Shown: positions 45,504 through 54,606 of the stretch, piece by piece | Layout: every line of letters starts with the position of its first letter | Position numbering within the stretch: position 1 is the first letter of the stretch | Source of the DNA: Archaeoglobaceae archaeon | Lineage (GTDB): Archaea; Halobacteriota; Archaeoglobi; Archaeoglobales; Archaeoglobaceae | Assembly: GCA_025059545.1 (NCBI GenBank) | Contig: JANXDJ010000002.1 | Span: 1-61,837, forward strand | Length of the DNA: 61,837 nt | Direction: 5' to 3' | The notes under the pieces: generated by a model | Told to the model about the DNA's origin: nothing | The model's input: only the letters and a program-made list of their open reading frames with translations | The model's database searches: none | Translations under genes and position numbers: made by a program

Positions 45504-46538
45504 GTGGCAAAGAAAGCTATAATAGTCATTGACAGGGACGATGATCTTGGGCAAAAGGCTGGAATAGTCTCTCCTGTTATTGGTAGGGAGAACGTTCTTC
45601 AATCCGCTGTTAGATTCATCTTAGCAGATCCTGAAGATTCCGATGCAAATGTGATGTTCTCTGCGGTCAAGATCTATGATGAGCTTGTTGAAAGAGGAGA
45701 AGATTGCGAAGTCGTGGTAGTTGCTGGAGATAAAAACGTTGGAAAAGTATCGGATAGCAAAATAGCAGAACAACTTGACAGAATAATGGTAAATCTAAAT
45801 CCAGAAAGTGTTATTGTTGTAACGGATGGTTCTGAAGATGAATTCGTGATGCCACTCATTTATTCCAGATTTAAAGTTGATATGCTCCACAGAGTTGTTG
45901 TTAAACAAAGCAAAACACTCGAGAGCACGTATTTCATGCTAAGAAGAATGTTCAACGAGCCGAAGGTTGCAAGGGTTACTCTTGCCCCAATTGGAATAAT
46001 TTTCCTTGTTTACTCTTTCTTCTTGCTGATACAACATCCAGAATGGGGTGTTGGCGGAATAATCTTATTCTTAGGACTATATTTCGTTGGAAAAGCTTAT
46101 GGGCTGGATAAAGCTCTTGGTGGTTTTTTAGAAGGTATAAGGAGGAGTGTGAGCGAAGGAAGGCTTTCCTTCGTATTTTACCTTGGTTCGGGCATTCTAA
46201 TGCTGATCGGACTTGCAAATGGTTTCAACGCTTCTATCGCTCAGACAATTCCACACATAGCGGTTGCAACATTCATCTTCTATAGCATCGCCTGGATAAC
46301 CCTATCTGGCGTAGCTGTAGCAATAGCAAGGGCTATAGATGCATTTAGTGAAGGGAAAAAAGTAGGCAAGCATTTCACATCTGCTTTTATATTGATCTCG
46401 ATCGGTCTCGTTGTTTGGGGAAGCGCTGGTTATCTGATCAACCCGGAAATTAGGGATTCAGTTTACAGATTCGCTGCAGCTGTTTTCGCAGCGCTATTTG
46501 TTTCAGCAATAGGTTTGTTGTTTACAAGGAGGAAATAA
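45504..46538 (+). CDS. DUF373 membrane protein
   Basis: Protein of 344 aa. The first ~150 residues are a cytoplasmic Rossmann-like DUF373 domain (KKAIIVIDRDDDLGQKAGI, ESVIVVTDGSEDEFVMPLI), followed by about six membrane helices. DUF373 is an archaeal family of unknown function. GTG 45504 sits at leaderless distance from a TATA box. It converges on taw3, whose stop it overlaps by 17 bases. Confidence 0.88.
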   Translation: MAKKAIIVIDRDDDLGQKAGIVSPVIGRENVLQSAVRFILADPEDSDANVMFSAVKIYDELVERGEDCEVVVVAGDKNVGKVSDSKIAEQLDRIMVNLNPESVIVVTDGSEDEFVMPLIYSRFKVDMLHRVVVKQSKTLESTYFMLRRMFNEPKVARVTLAPIGIIFLVYSFFLLIQHPEWGVGGIILFLGLYFVGKAYGLDKALGGFLEGIRRSVSEGRLSFVFYLGSGILMLIGLANGFNASIAQTIPHIAVATFIFYSIAWITLSGVAVAIARAIDAFSEGKKVGKHFTSAFILISIGLVVWGSAGYLINPEIRDSVYRFAAAVFAALFVSAIGLLFTRRK

Positions 46539-47082
46539 GCTCTTCCAATCTTTTGATCTTTTTCTTTCCATTTTCAAGTTTTTTATTTGCAAAATCTACT
46601 GCTATCCGAAGATATTCGTTATCCACAATTCTCCTGCCCTCGATTGCAACTGGCAATTCAATTCTTTCAAGAGAAGAGATCTCAACAACCAGCTTTTGCA
46701 GAGAGATCAGACCACTTCTCCTGAATCCCGAATCGTTTGCGAAGCTCATCATTCTTTTAGCGGACTGCAGATCTTTGCATGCGACATGTATGATCGGAGG
46801 ATACTGGATCAGCCATCCCTGTCGCTTGCATTTCTCAACACATTCCAAAATTTCTCGAAATTCGACTCTTCGATGCCATTTACCAATGAACTCAGAATTT
46901 AATTTTTCTCCAAAATTGCTCAACTCTATTACTGCAATCCTACCACTACAGCTTGAAAGTGTGACGAAGTTTTCTTTTCCATTGATCTTGTCAAGAAGAG
47001 GAATTATATCCTCATCAACTTTGCCCTCTTTTTTAGCCTCCTCGTAACATTCAAGTTTTTCTTTCCTATATTCCGACCACAT
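46522..47082 (-). CDS. taw3: tRNA wybutosine-synthesis methyltransferase Taw3 (TYW3 family)
   Basis: Protein of 186 aa. The family's signature is FVTLSSCSGRIAVIE near residue 40, and the AdoMet-binding second half has IQYPPIIHVACKDLQSAKRM and GFRRSGLISL. It methylates N4 of the wyosine precursor at position 37 of tRNA-Phe. ATG 47082 overlaps the rfcS stop by one base; a GTG three bases before is also possible. Confidence 0.9.
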   Translation of the reverse strand: MWSEYRKEKLECYEEAKKEGKVDEDIIPLLDKINGKENFVTLSSCSGRIAVIELSNFGEKLNSEFIGKWHRRVEFREILECVEKCKRQGWLIQYPPIIHVACKDLQSAKRMMSFANDSGFRRSGLISLQKLVVEISSLERIELPVAIEGRRIVDNEYLRIAVDFANKKLENGKKKIKRLEELISSL

Positions 47083-48041
47083 CACTTCTTTGCAAGTGTT
47101 GAAATGTAAGCCAAGAATGCCGAAAGTTGGATTCTTTCATTAGCTCCTTCTGTAAGCCGAAAGTCTATTTCTCCAAGCTTATCGATTAATAGAACCTTAA
47201 CCTTCTCGTTCATGTTCGAATTCGTGATCTCCCTAAAAAGCTGTGAAACTACATCTTCCCCACTCATCCCGTAGTCGAGCATGAGCTTGCTCAGCTTCTC
47301 CCTCGCCTCAACGAAGTTGCCTTTTAGAGCGGTTTCAAGGATCCCAGCAATTTCTTCCGGCTGAGCGGTTGCGGTTATTTGAAAGATCTTTTCCCGATCC
47401 ACCACTTCTCCAATTGCTGCAGCACCTTGAAGAGCATTGATGGCTCTTCTGAAATCGCCTCCAGAGATGTAGAGAATTGCCTCAACTCCGTCTTCGGTGA
47501 TCTTAACTCCTTCTATTTTGCAGATCTCAAGTAGTTTCTTCTTCATCGCTTCCTTAGGCACAGCTTTAAACCTAAAAACTGCACATCTGCTCTGAATAGG
47601 CTCTATTATTCTACTAACATAATTACAGCTGAGAATGAATCTACAACTTCTTGAAAACATTTCCATTGTCCTTCTCAACGCAGCTTGAGCATCTGCTGTT
47701 AGAGCGTCTGCTTCGTCAAGAAATATGATCTTAAAAGGTGCTCCTCCTATAGGAGTAGTTCTTGCAAACTCCTTGATCTTGTGTCTAACCACATCTATTC
47801 CTCTTTCGTCGCTTGCGTTCATTTCAATGAAATTGTCTCTCCAAGCTTCACCAAAAAGATCTCTTGTCAAAGCTATTGCTGTTGCAGTCTTCCCTGTGCC
47901 TGGTGGACCGGAGAAGAGCATGTGAGGAATGTTTCTCCTTTCAACGTAACCCTTAAGCCTTTTTATGATCTCATCTTGCCCAACAACCTCGTCGAGAGTT
48001 TTTGGTCTATACTTCTCGACCCAGATCTCGAACTCTTCCAT
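47082..48041 (-). CDS. rfcS: Replication factor C small subunit
   Basis: AAA+ clamp-loader subunit of 319 aa that loads PCNA at primer ends. Walker A is FSGPPGTGKTATA, Walker B IIFLDEADALT, and the RFC box VEKYRPKTLDEVVGQ stands at the start; the SRC motif is IQSRCAVFRF. No intein is present, unlike in some archaeal RFC genes. taw3 follows directly. The large subunit is not in this window. Confidence 0.96.
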   Translation of the reverse strand: MEEFEIWVEKYRPKTLDEVVGQDEIIKRLKGYVERRNIPHMLFSGPPGTGKTATAIALTRDLFGEAWRDNFIEMNASDERGIDVVRHKIKEFARTTPIGGAPFKIIFLDEADALTADAQAALRRTMEMFSRSCRFILSCNYVSRIIEPIQSRCAVFRFKAVPKEAMKKKLLEICKIEGVKITEDGVEAILYISGGDFRRAINALQGAAAIGEVVDREKIFQITATAQPEEIAGILETALKGNFVEAREKLSKLMLDYGMSGEDVVSQLFREITNSNMNEKVKVLLIDKLGEIDFRLTEGANERIQLSAFLAYISTLAKK

Positions 48042-48085
48042 TGTTCCTATTTCAATTCCTTGTAAAAAAATCTATCGAGTGAGAA

Positions 48086-48709
48086 TTATAGAGTCTTACC
48101 CGATCTAATTAAACTGGGAATCTTTTCAAAATTTATTCGGAATCCCAAGTTTTCGAGAAATCTCTTAGAAAGTTTTCCTTCTCCATGGATCAGTAATTCA
48201 AGCAGATCTTCCTCATCGTCGATATCTGTAGAGGAATAAAAAGAGTCAAAAACTCTGTAGCTGAAACCCAAGGACCTTGCGATGTTTAAGTGCTTAAGGA
48301 AGCTGCAGTAATGATATGAAACTTTAAATCCACCTTTTCGAACTAAAAGCATGTTTGTCCCGCCTTTTCTACCGGGAGCAATTATTAAGTCTTCTTTACA
48401 ATTCAAAAATCTTTCAAAGGTTTCAAAATTCAACAAAGCTAAATCAGACATAACGACAGCTTTTGGCACTTCTTTCAGTTCGGAATTTATGCACTCGTCG
48501 AGCGATCGCGGATCCACCAAAATCTCAACTCCAAGATCTAAATCAAGTCTCGTAGTGGAGATGACCTTGATATTATCATTGAACTCCTTCAGAACATTTA
48601 AAACATCGATCAACATCAGCTCAGCAAATTTTCTTCTTTCCTCTTCGCTTAAAACATTGCTCAGCCTGGACTTCGGGTTTAAAGGCTTAAAAGGGATCAC
48701 GAACTTCAT
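48086..48709 (-). CDS. cofC: 2-Phospho-L-lactate guanylyltransferase (CofC)
   Basis: Protein of 207 aa that activates 2-phospholactate (or phosphoenolpyruvate) with GTP for coenzyme F420. The N-terminus FVIPFKPLNPKSRLSNVLS is the CofC form of the nucleotidyltransferase motif, and GRKGGTNMLLVRK is the second family segment. It is the last gene of the ribosomal cluster, with its ATG overlapping the ftsY stop by four bases. Confidence 0.9.
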   Translation of the reverse strand: MKFVIPFKPLNPKSRLSNVLSEEERRKFAELMLIDVLNVLKEFNDNIKVISTTRLDLDLGVEILVDPRSLDECINSELKEVPKAVVMSDLALLNFETFERFLNCKEDLIIAPGRKGGTNMLLVRKGGFKVSYHYCSFLKHLNIARSLGFSYRVFDSFYSSTDIDDEEDLLELLIHGEGKLSKRFLENLGFRINFEKIPSLIRSGKTL

Positions 48710-49647
48710 GAAAAGATCCTTTCAACGAGCCAATCGGCATCAAATTTCACGAGATCTTCATAGCCTTGACCATTTCCGAGGAAAAGTATTGGTTTCTGGG
48801 TTACGTAGCTGATCGAAATTGCAGTTCCGCCTTTGGGATCTGCGTCGATCTTCGTGAGAATACTTCCATCTATCCCAACCATTTCGTTGAACATCCTCGC
48901 TCTCTCTACTGCATCATTTCCAGCGACGCTTTCATCGACGAAGATGATCAGATCTGGCTTCGTAACCCTCTTAATTTTCTCGAGCTGATCAAGAAGGTTC
49001 TTTTTAGTATGCATTCTTCCGGCGGTGTCTGCAAGCACTATATCGATGCCTTTGCTTTCAGCGTGCTTTAAAGCGTCAAAAATGACTGCAGTCGGATCTG
49101 AGCCAGGATTGTGTTTTATAAGCCTAATTCCAAGTCTCTTTGCATGCTCTTCGATCTGCTCTATTGCTCCCGCTCTGAAAGTGTCACCAGCAGCGATTAC
49201 AAGGCTGTATTTGCTCATGAGCCTCTTTGCAACCTTCGCTATGGTCGTAGTTTTTCCAGTGCCATTAACACCGACAAAGATGATGTTTAAAGGCTTCTTC
49301 TCTTTGAGCTTTTTTTGAACGAATTCGTCAAAATCAAATTGGTTCTTTTGCAGAATTTCTACTATTACTGTCTTCAATTCGTTCTCAACAATATTGTAAA
49401 GACTTTCTCCAATTTTCTTCCTTTTTCCTGCAATTCTACTCTTTAGCTTTTCCCTTATCTCGCTAACAACTTCAAAAGCAACATCACTTTCAAGCAATGC
49501 TATTTCGAGCTCATCGAGGATTTCATCCACCTTTTCATCGCTGATAATGACTTCTCCACTTGCAATGGCAGATACTTTTTCTCCAATGCTACCAAGATCT
49601 ACTTTCTCCTTTAACTGCTGAAGTTTCTCCTTCAGAACTTTGAACAT
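48706..49647 (-). CDS. ftsY: Signal recognition particle receptor FtsY
   Basis: SRP GTPase of 313 aa that receives SRP-ribosome complexes at the membrane. The N-domain is helical; the G-domain has GVNGTGKTTTIAKVA (G1), AAGDTFRAGAIEQIE, DTAGRMHTKKNLLDQ (G3), LTKIDADPKGGTAIS and the closing LGNGQGYEDLVKFDADWLVE. The acidic A-domain is short, as in other archaea. It lies between the prefoldin and cofC genes. Confidence 0.96.
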   Translation of the reverse strand: MFKVLKEKLQQLKEKVDLGSIGEKVSAIASGEVIISDEKVDEILDELEIALLESDVAFEVVSEIREKLKSRIAGKRKKIGESLYNIVENELKTVIVEILQKNQFDFDEFVQKKLKEKKPLNIIFVGVNGTGKTTTIAKVAKRLMSKYSLVIAAGDTFRAGAIEQIEEHAKRLGIRLIKHNPGSDPTAVIFDALKHAESKGIDIVLADTAGRMHTKKNLLDQLEKIKRVTKPDLIIFVDESVAGNDAVERARMFNEMVGIDGSILTKIDADPKGGTAISISYVTQKPILFLGNGQGYEDLVKFDADWLVERIFS

Positions 49648-49648
49648 T

Positions 49649-50056
49649 TCATTCCTCTTTCTTCTTCGATAACTCTGCTATCTCTTGCTGGATCCTTGAA
49701 GCTTCAATTGCCACGCTCCGAAGGGAATTTGTTGTTTCTGCACTCGACTTCTCAACCTCTTCAAGCCTCTTTTTTATAAATGAAAGTGCATTTTCAACAT
49801 CTTTCTCCACAACAACGTTAGAGCCAATATCAACAAGAACTCTCCTACACTCCTTTATTTCTGAGTATGCATAAATCCCGCCACCAAGACTCATTAGAGC
49901 ATTTATTTCTTTCTCAGAGCTTTTTAGGAATTCAAGTGTCGATATGGCTTTGCGATACTCATTAGCAATTAATTCAAGCTCAACAAGTCGCCTTTGCAGT
50001 AACTCGAAATCCTTTTGAAGCTGTTGGAGAATTGCAACCTTTTCTTCAATGCTCAT
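49649..50056 (-). CDS. pfdA: Prefoldin alpha subunit
   Basis: Protein of 135 aa, two long coiled-coil helices joined by beta hairpins (QQLQKDFELLQRRLVELELI; LMSLGGGIYAYSEIK; DIGSNVVVEKDVENALSFI). It forms the archaeal prefoldin hexamer with the beta subunit and passes unfolded proteins to the thermosome. ATG 50056 overlaps the stop of the LX gene (ATGA). Confidence 0.93.
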   Translation of the reverse strand: MSIEEKVAILQQLQKDFELLQRRLVELELIANEYRKAISTLEFLKSSEKEINALMSLGGGIYAYSEIKECRRVLVDIGSNVVVEKDVENALSFIKKRLEEVEKSSAETTNSLRSVAIEASRIQQEIAELSKKKEE

Positions 50057-50229
50057 TCGCCCACCTTTTTAATCTCTTCCACCTTAATTAAATTTCTCTT
50101 TACCTTGTGATTGCTTCCTATAATCGACATTAATTTCTCCACCGCCAATTTTTCACTTTCCGCCTTTACTACTTTCCTAAACTTTTTCCAGCCATCAAGA
50201 TCCTTAAAAGAACCTTTTATCTCAAACAT
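50053..50229 (-). CDS. rplX: Ribosomal protein LX (eL20/L18Ae)
   Basis: A short gene of 58 codons: MFEIKGSFKDLDGWKKFRKV, then AESEKLAVEKLMSIIGSNH, KVKRNLIKVEEIKKVGE. This is the archaeal LX protein of the large subunit, half the size of eukaryotic L18a. A Shine-Dalgarno sequence (gaggtgg) stands just upstream of the ATG. It fills the space between aIF6 and prefoldin, as in most archaea. Confidence 0.95.
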   Translation of the reverse strand: MFEIKGSFKDLDGWKKFRKVVKAESEKLAVEKLMSIIGSNHKVKRNLIKVEEIKKVGE

Positions 50230-50238
50230 AGAACCACC

Positions 50239-50889
50239 TCACGGAAATAGAGCTTCATCAATAATTCCCAATTCCAAGCCCGTAGTGTCTCTACCCACCA
50301 CATAACCCTTAGAGTTTGCCAAAACACTCGAGCCTACCATGTCATTTCCAAAGTTAGCGGTCCCTTTCAAAGCCTCAACACCCATGAGCTTCTTGATCTT
50401 CTTCAGCTCCCACTCTGTCGCATTTGGATGCACGATTCCGCCTTTATTCGTTATCACACCAGCCATTCCAACCGTCTTTATCCCCCCTATAGTCCCATGG
50501 GCTATTTCTATACCGAAAAAGTCAATTAGTTCCTCAATCGTTTTCGGAGCAATTTCTGGGTGCGAAACCCCTCCCCTATCATTCAGGCAGAAATTATTTC
50601 CAACACAGGTCATTGGAGTGTCAACGACTTTCACATCAACCTTGCTCCTCAATCTCTCGAGTTCTTTGTTCGTAATGCTACTGCTAACAACAATGCCCCT
50701 TGAATTCATAACAATCATTGCTCCAACGAGCTCTGATCCTGAAATAGTGGTTGCTATCACTTCAACGCCTAAGGTTTCTCTTAGAGAAGATTCAAGTTTT
50801 TCGTCAGAGACACCAATTACTGCAAAATTCTCTGAGACTTTTGCATATAGCCCAATAAGAGGGTTTCCACGAACAGCTAAAAGCTTCAT
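50239..50889 (-). CDS. eif6: Translation initiation factor aIF6
   Basis: Protein of 216 aa, the five-fold pseudosymmetric anti-association factor that binds the large ribosomal subunit. The start MKLLAVRGNPLIGLYAKVS and the repeated GGIVHPNATEWELKKIKKLM type units are diagnostic. Several internal repeats with I/VxxxxGxxxxP can be followed. It overlaps L31e by four bases and lies just before LX. Confidence 0.96.
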   Translation of the reverse strand: MKLLAVRGNPLIGLYAKVSENFAVIGVSDEKLESSLRETLGVEVIATTISGSELVGAMIVMNSRGIVVSSSITNKELERLRSKVDVKVVDTPMTCVGNNFCLNDRGGVSHPEIAPKTIEELIDFFGIEIAHGTIGGIKTVGMAGVITNKGGIVHPNATEWELKKIKKLMGVEALKGTANFGNDMVGSSVLANSKGYVVGRDTTGLELGIIDEALFP

Positions 50890-51152
50890 GCAAGTTCAAC
50901 TTCAACAACGCCGTCGTCGAACTTCACCGCCCTAACCCTGATCTTCGCTGGAGCCCACTTAGCTCCTCTGCTCCAAATTAGTTCGTTAACCTTCTCGTCG
51001 ATCTTCACATTCTCTGGCGGAACCTTCATGTGTCTGCTCAAAAAATTCCTGAGATATATCGAAGCTTTTTTAGCTCTTACCCACTTTGGATAACCCACGA
51101 GTTTCTGTCTGAGCCTTAGAGAGTAAATTCTCTCAACCTGTATGTTCGCCAT
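50886..51152 (-). CDS. rpl31e: Ribosomal protein L31e
   Basis: Protein of 88 aa; IYSLRLRQKLVGYPKWVRAK and the late APAKIRVRAVKFDDGVVEV are typical. It lies at the exit tunnel of the large subunit. It is preceded by L39e with a ten-base gap and followed by aIF6 with a four-base overlap. Confidence 0.96.
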   Translation of the reverse strand: MANIQVERIYSLRLRQKLVGYPKWVRAKKASIYLRNFLSRHMKVPPENVKIDEKVNELIWSRGAKWAPAKIRVRAVKFDDGVVEVELA

Positions 51153-51161
51153 AGAGTCACC

Positions 51162-51314
51162 TCAGACTTTCAGCTTCCTTCTTCTCCAATACCTTCTCTT
51201 AGGACTGCCAAAAACCCTTCTGCCAGTTTTCATTGTAACCCAAACTGGAGCACGAACATTCTGTTTCAACGCTTTAGCCAGTCTTAACTTAACACCGAGG
51301 GTTTTCTTACTCAT
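51162..51314 (-). CDS. rpl39e: Ribosomal protein L39e
   Basis: A short gene of 50 codons: [20 protein letters not shown], then [27 protein letters not shown]39e is the smallest protein of the large subunit, sitting in the exit tunnel, and the RRxWRRxKL ending is diagnostic. It lies between the PDCD5-family gene and L31e. Confidence 0.97.
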   Translation of the reverse strand: MSKKTLGVKLRLAKALKQNVRAPVWVTMKTGRRVFGSPKRRYWRRRKLKV

Positions 51315-51318
51315 AAGA

Positions 51319-51645
51319 TCACTTCCTAACGATTTTTGTTTCTCTTTTCTTCTGAGCTCTTTTTAGAATTTCTACAAGCATGTTATCGGTGATCTTGCCC
51401 TGGATCTTTCCAGCCTGAGCCAAATAGACGAGCTGGGTTTCTACTGCTTCAGCAATTTCTGGATGTGCAAGCTTTAACCTTCCAAGTCTCTCTCTTGCTT
51501 CTGGCTCAAGAATTGCCCTCAATATTGCCTGTTTTTGAGCTTCATACTGTCTTCTCATCTCCTCCTGCTTTTTAATCTCTTCAAGCTCTTTTTGTCTTTG
51601 CAACTCGAGGAGTTTTCGCCTTCTTAGTTCTTCCAGCTCGTCCAT
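51319..51645 (-). CDS. PDCD5-family DNA-binding protein
   Basis: Protein of 108 aa with a charged N-terminal helix ([20 protein letters not shown]) and the three-helix core ([38 protein letters not shown]). It is the archaeal homologue of eukaryotic PDCD5. It is found in the S19e-L39e cluster in many archaea. The precise function is unknown; binding to DNA or chaperones has been reported for the family. Confidence 0.93.
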   Translation of the reverse strand: MDELEELRRRKLLELQRQKELEEIKKQEEMRRQYEAQKQAILRAILEPEARERLGRLKLAHPEIAEAVETQLVYLAQAGKIQGKITDNMLVEILKRAQKKRETKIVRK

Positions 51646-51654
51646 AATCTCACC

Positions 51655-52104
51655 TCAATACTTGCTTAGCTCAGGGATCTTCTTAGAGAGTTCAGCCTTC
51701 AGCTCAGATGCGATCTTGTCTAAATAAGCTCTTCCTGCAGGAGTTAAAACTCGCCCTTTAGAAGTTTTTTTAACAAATCCGAGCTGTTCAAGCTGATGAA
51801 GAGCGTTTCTAACTATTGATCCACTTCCTTTGGCGAAATGGGCAAGTCTAACTCCACGTCTTTTTCTACCACCATAATAAGTCTTCAACCTTTCTATCCC
51901 AACAGGACCATCAACATAGATCCTTCTGAAGATCGATGCAACTCTGAGATACCACCAATCTGGCTGATCTGGGGCTCTTTCTCTATTTACTCCGGTCTTC
52001 ACATATTTTGCCCATTCTGGTGGGGAAACAGCATCCTTTAATTTTTCTGCAACCCTGTTTATTAGCAGTTCCGCAGGAACATCGTATACGCTCATCCACT
52101 TCAC
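51655..52104 (-). CDS. rps19e: Ribosomal protein S19e
   Basis: Protein of 149 aa with the eS19 core: [60 protein letters not shown], then the C-terminal winged helix ([20 protein letters not shown]). It overlaps the YhbY-like gene by four bases at its start. Confidence 0.96.
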   Translation of the reverse strand: MKWMSVYDVPAELLINRVAEKLKDAVSPPEWAKYVKTGVNRERAPDQPDWWYLRVASIFRRIYVDGPVGIERLKTYYGGRKRRGVRLAHFAKGSGSIVRNALHQLEQLGFVKKTSKGRVLTPAGRAYLDKIASELKAELSKKIPELSKY

Positions 52105-52340
52105 CTCTCCAAGGTTATCACATACCCTCTCACGTCTCTAACCTTACATTTAAGTTTTTCAGCCAATTCTCTCACTACGAGATCCTTCTCATTCCTTTTA
52201 TCGAAATTTTTGAGCATTTTGATCTTTATAACTCCTCTCTTTTCAAGTTGGAGATTTATTTCGTTTATTAAACTTTCCGTTATTCCATTCTTCCCAACAT
52301 TGATCTTCGATATTTCCATTTCCTCTATGCTGACCCTCAA
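52101..52340 (-). CDS. CRM/YhbY-like RNA-binding protein
   Basis: Protein of 79 aa. [20 protein letters not shown] is the CRM-domain core (GKNGIT..), followed by [12 protein letters not shown] and [10 protein letters not shown]. YhbY relatives bind pre-ribosomal RNA. It is the first gene of the translation cluster running down to cofC, and no promoter is obvious between it and argC 14 bases upstream. Confidence 0.85.
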   Translation of the reverse strand: MRVSIEEMEISKINVGKNGITESLINEINLQLEKRGVIKIKMLKNFDKRNEKDLVVRELAEKLKCKVRDVRGYVITLER

Positions 52341-52353
52341 CTAAAAAATTTTT

Positions 52354-53352
52354 TCATGGGAAGAGAGGTGGAATCTTAAGCCCAAGCCATTCTTTCAAGC
52401 CAAACATCAGGTTCATATTCTGTATCGCCTGCCCACTCGCTCCTTTGACCATGTTATCGATTGCTGAGATCACTACTGCTCTATCACCGCCTGAATAGAG
52501 GGCAATGTCGCAGAAATTACTTCCCCTAACTTGAATTGACTTCACTTCATCCTGAAGTCTTATAAAATAGCAGTCTCTGTAAAAATCCTCATAGATCTTG
52601 TAAAGCTCCTCTTTACTAAGTTCACCATGCAGAAAAACATGAGCATTTGTGAGAATTCCTCTTGAGCCCGGAAAAACTTGCGGGGTGAAGTGGATTTTCA
52701 CGTCTTGCTGAAATCTCGAAAGTTCTTGGACTATTTCTGGGAAATGTCTATGGTCGGTGACTTTGTAAGGAACAATGGATTCATGCAAGTTCGGATAATG
52801 TGTGAAATCCGATGGACTTTCACCAGCGCCAGTTATACCGCTCTTGCAGTCAAAAACGACTCTCTCGATCAATTCAAGCTTTGCAAGTGGTGCTACTGAT
52901 AAAATAGTGCCAGTTGGATAACACCCCGGATTAGCTACCAGCTTGGCTTTTTTGATCTCTTCTCTGTGCAGTTCTGGAATCCCGTAAACAGCCTCGATAT
53001 AGGCTGAGTGTTTCTTGCCATATGTCTTCTCATAAACTTCTTTTGGTAATCGATAGTCCGCAGAGAGATCCACAACTTTTATGCCCAACTCAAGCAATTT
53101 TGGAGCGTAGAGCATTGCTTCTCCATGTGGGACTGCAGTAAACACGAGATCACAATTAGAGAAATTATCGACTTCTGGAGAGCAGAATTTCAGATTATAG
53201 AACCCCTTCAGAAACGTATGAAGCTTCCATACTTCTTTTCCCTCAAATCTCCTTGAAGAGACTGCAGAAACTTCTGCTTCTGGGTGCATTGCAAGTAATC
53301 TAAGCAGTTCTCCACCCGTATAACCGCTCGCACCGATAATTCCAATCTTCAT
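52354..53352 (-). CDS. argC: N-acetyl-gamma-glutamyl-phosphate reductase
   Basis: Protein of 332 aa for the third step of arginine (or lysine via LysW-type) synthesis. The Rossmann start is IGIIGASGYTGGELLRLLAM, and the catalytic Cys is in LVANPGCYPTGTILS. The late HFTPQVFPGSRGILTNAHV is also characteristic. It precedes the YhbY gene by 13 bases on the same strand, with its own TATA region before 53352. Confidence 0.95.
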   Translation of the reverse strand: MKIGIIGASGYTGGELLRLLAMHPEAEVSAVSSRRFEGKEVWKLHTFLKGFYNLKFCSPEVDNFSNCDLVFTAVPHGEAMLYAPKLLELGIKVVDLSADYRLPKEVYEKTYGKKHSAYIEAVYGIPELHREEIKKAKLVANPGCYPTGTILSVAPLAKLELIERVVFDCKSGITGAGESPSDFTHYPNLHESIVPYKVTDHRHFPEIVQELSRFQQDVKIHFTPQVFPGSRGILTNAHVFLHGELSKEELYKIYEDFYRDCYFIRLQDEVKSIQVRGSNFCDIALYSGGDRAVVISAIDNMVKGASGQAIQNMNLMFGLKEWLGLKIPPLFP

Positions 53353-53439
53353 GCCCTAAGTTTGAGTTGCTAAATATAGTCTTTTCTACATGCAAAAAAT
53401 TTAAATAAAAAGTGATATTATGTTTTAAAGGGTGTCAAA

Positions 53440-54606
53440 ATGAGGTTCTTCATCATAGGCTTCGGACAGGCGGGAGGAAAGATCCTCGACATGTTCATTG
53501 AGAATGAAAAGCAAAGAGGATCAAATATCAGAATGAGGTGGCTTGCAGTTAACACCGCAAGAACAGATCTCATAGGACTAAAGCATGTCCCAATGCAAGA
53601 TAGGATCTTGATTGGACAGACAGTCGTAAAGGGGCATGGCGTTGGCACTGACAATAAGATGGGGGCAAAGATCACCCAAGATGAGATCGAAACTATTTTG
53701 AATGCGATCGATGAGAGAGGAACTCATGATTTAGATGCTTTTTTAATCTTAGCTGGACTTGGTGGTGGAACTGGGAGTGGTGGGGCACCAGTCCTTGCAA
53801 AGCATCTCTCTGAGATGTATTCTGAGCCAGTTTATGCATTTGGAATTCTCCCCGCTCCAGAAGAAGGAAAGCTTTACTCTCTAAACGCTGCAAGAAGTAT
53901 GATTTCTATAATGAAATACGTCGATAATCTTATCCTCTTCGATAATGGGGCTTGGAAATTTGAAGGAATGAGTTTAAAAGATTCTTTCGCAAAGATCAAC
54001 GAAGAAATCGTTCGCAGAATCGCATTGCTTGCAAGAGCTGGAGAGCCTGTGGAAGACATTGTCGGCGAAATGGTTGTGGACAGCAGTGAAGTTATAAATA
54101 CTCTCAAAGGTGGTGGAATAACCTCAATAGGTTATGCAACAAGTTTAGCTGAAACAGGAACAAAGAAAGGCTTTTCATTTTTTAAGAAGAAGAAAAAAGA
54201 GGAGATGGAGACAATTGAGGGAGACAAAGCAATAAAAATAGCATCTCTTGTTAGAAGAGCAGCACTTGGCAGACTAACTTTGCCATGCAACATAAGCAGT
54301 GCTGAAAGAGCTTTAATTTTGGTCGCAGGACCTCCTGAGCATCTTGACAGAAAAGGATTGGAGAAGGCGAAGATCTGGCTCGAAGAACAGATTGCTGGTG
54401 TTGAAGTTAGGGCGGGAGATTATCCAACAAGAAGAACAAAATACGTCGCTGCGTTGGTAGTTCTTGCAAATGTAACAGATGCTCCGAGAGTTAAAGAACT
54501 GCAACAGCTCGCAATAGAAGCTAAGGAGGGTATCGAGACGGCGGAAAAGGAGAGGATAGAGAAAACGATAAACCTTTTCGACGAAGACATTGAACCACTT
54601 GTATGA
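53440..54606 (+). CDS. cetZ: CetZ-type tubulin/FtsZ-family GTPase
   Basis: Protein of 388 aa. The N-terminus FFIIGFGQAGGKILDMF and the tubulin signature GGGTGSGG (108-115) are present; ILPAPEEGKLYSLNAARSM is the following segment. The GFGQAG start and the lack of the FtsZ C-terminal tail point to CetZ, the archaeal tubulin-like group tied to cell shape. A basic loop FFKKKKKEEME occurs at about residue 248. A TATA-like tttaaata (53400-53407) precedes it, with a weak Shine-Dalgarno (gggtgtc). ubiX overlaps its stop. Confidence 0.88.
   Translation: MRFFIIGFGQAGGKILDMFIENEKQRGSNIRMRWLAVNTARTDLIGLKHVPMQDRILIGQTVVKGHGVGTDNKMGAKITQDEIETILNAIDERGTHDLDAFLILAGLGGGTGSGGAPVLAKHLSEMYSEPVYAFGILPAPEEGKLYSLNAARSMISIMKYVDNLILFDNGAWKFEGMSLKDSFAKINEEIVRRIALLARAGEPVEDIVGEMVVDSSEVINTLKGGGITSIGYATSLAETGTKKGFSFFKKKKKEEMETIEGDKAIKIASLVRRAALGRLTLPCNISSAERALILVAGPPEHLDRKGLEKAKIWLEEQIAGVEVRAGDYPTRRTKYVAALVVLANVTDAPRVKELQQLAIEAKEGIETAEKERIEKTINLFDEDIEPLV

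Noticed and set aside
53440..54606. Canonical FtsZ
   Set aside because: The GFGQAG start and the absence of the FtsZ C-terminal tail fit CetZ better; the signature motif alone does not separate them.
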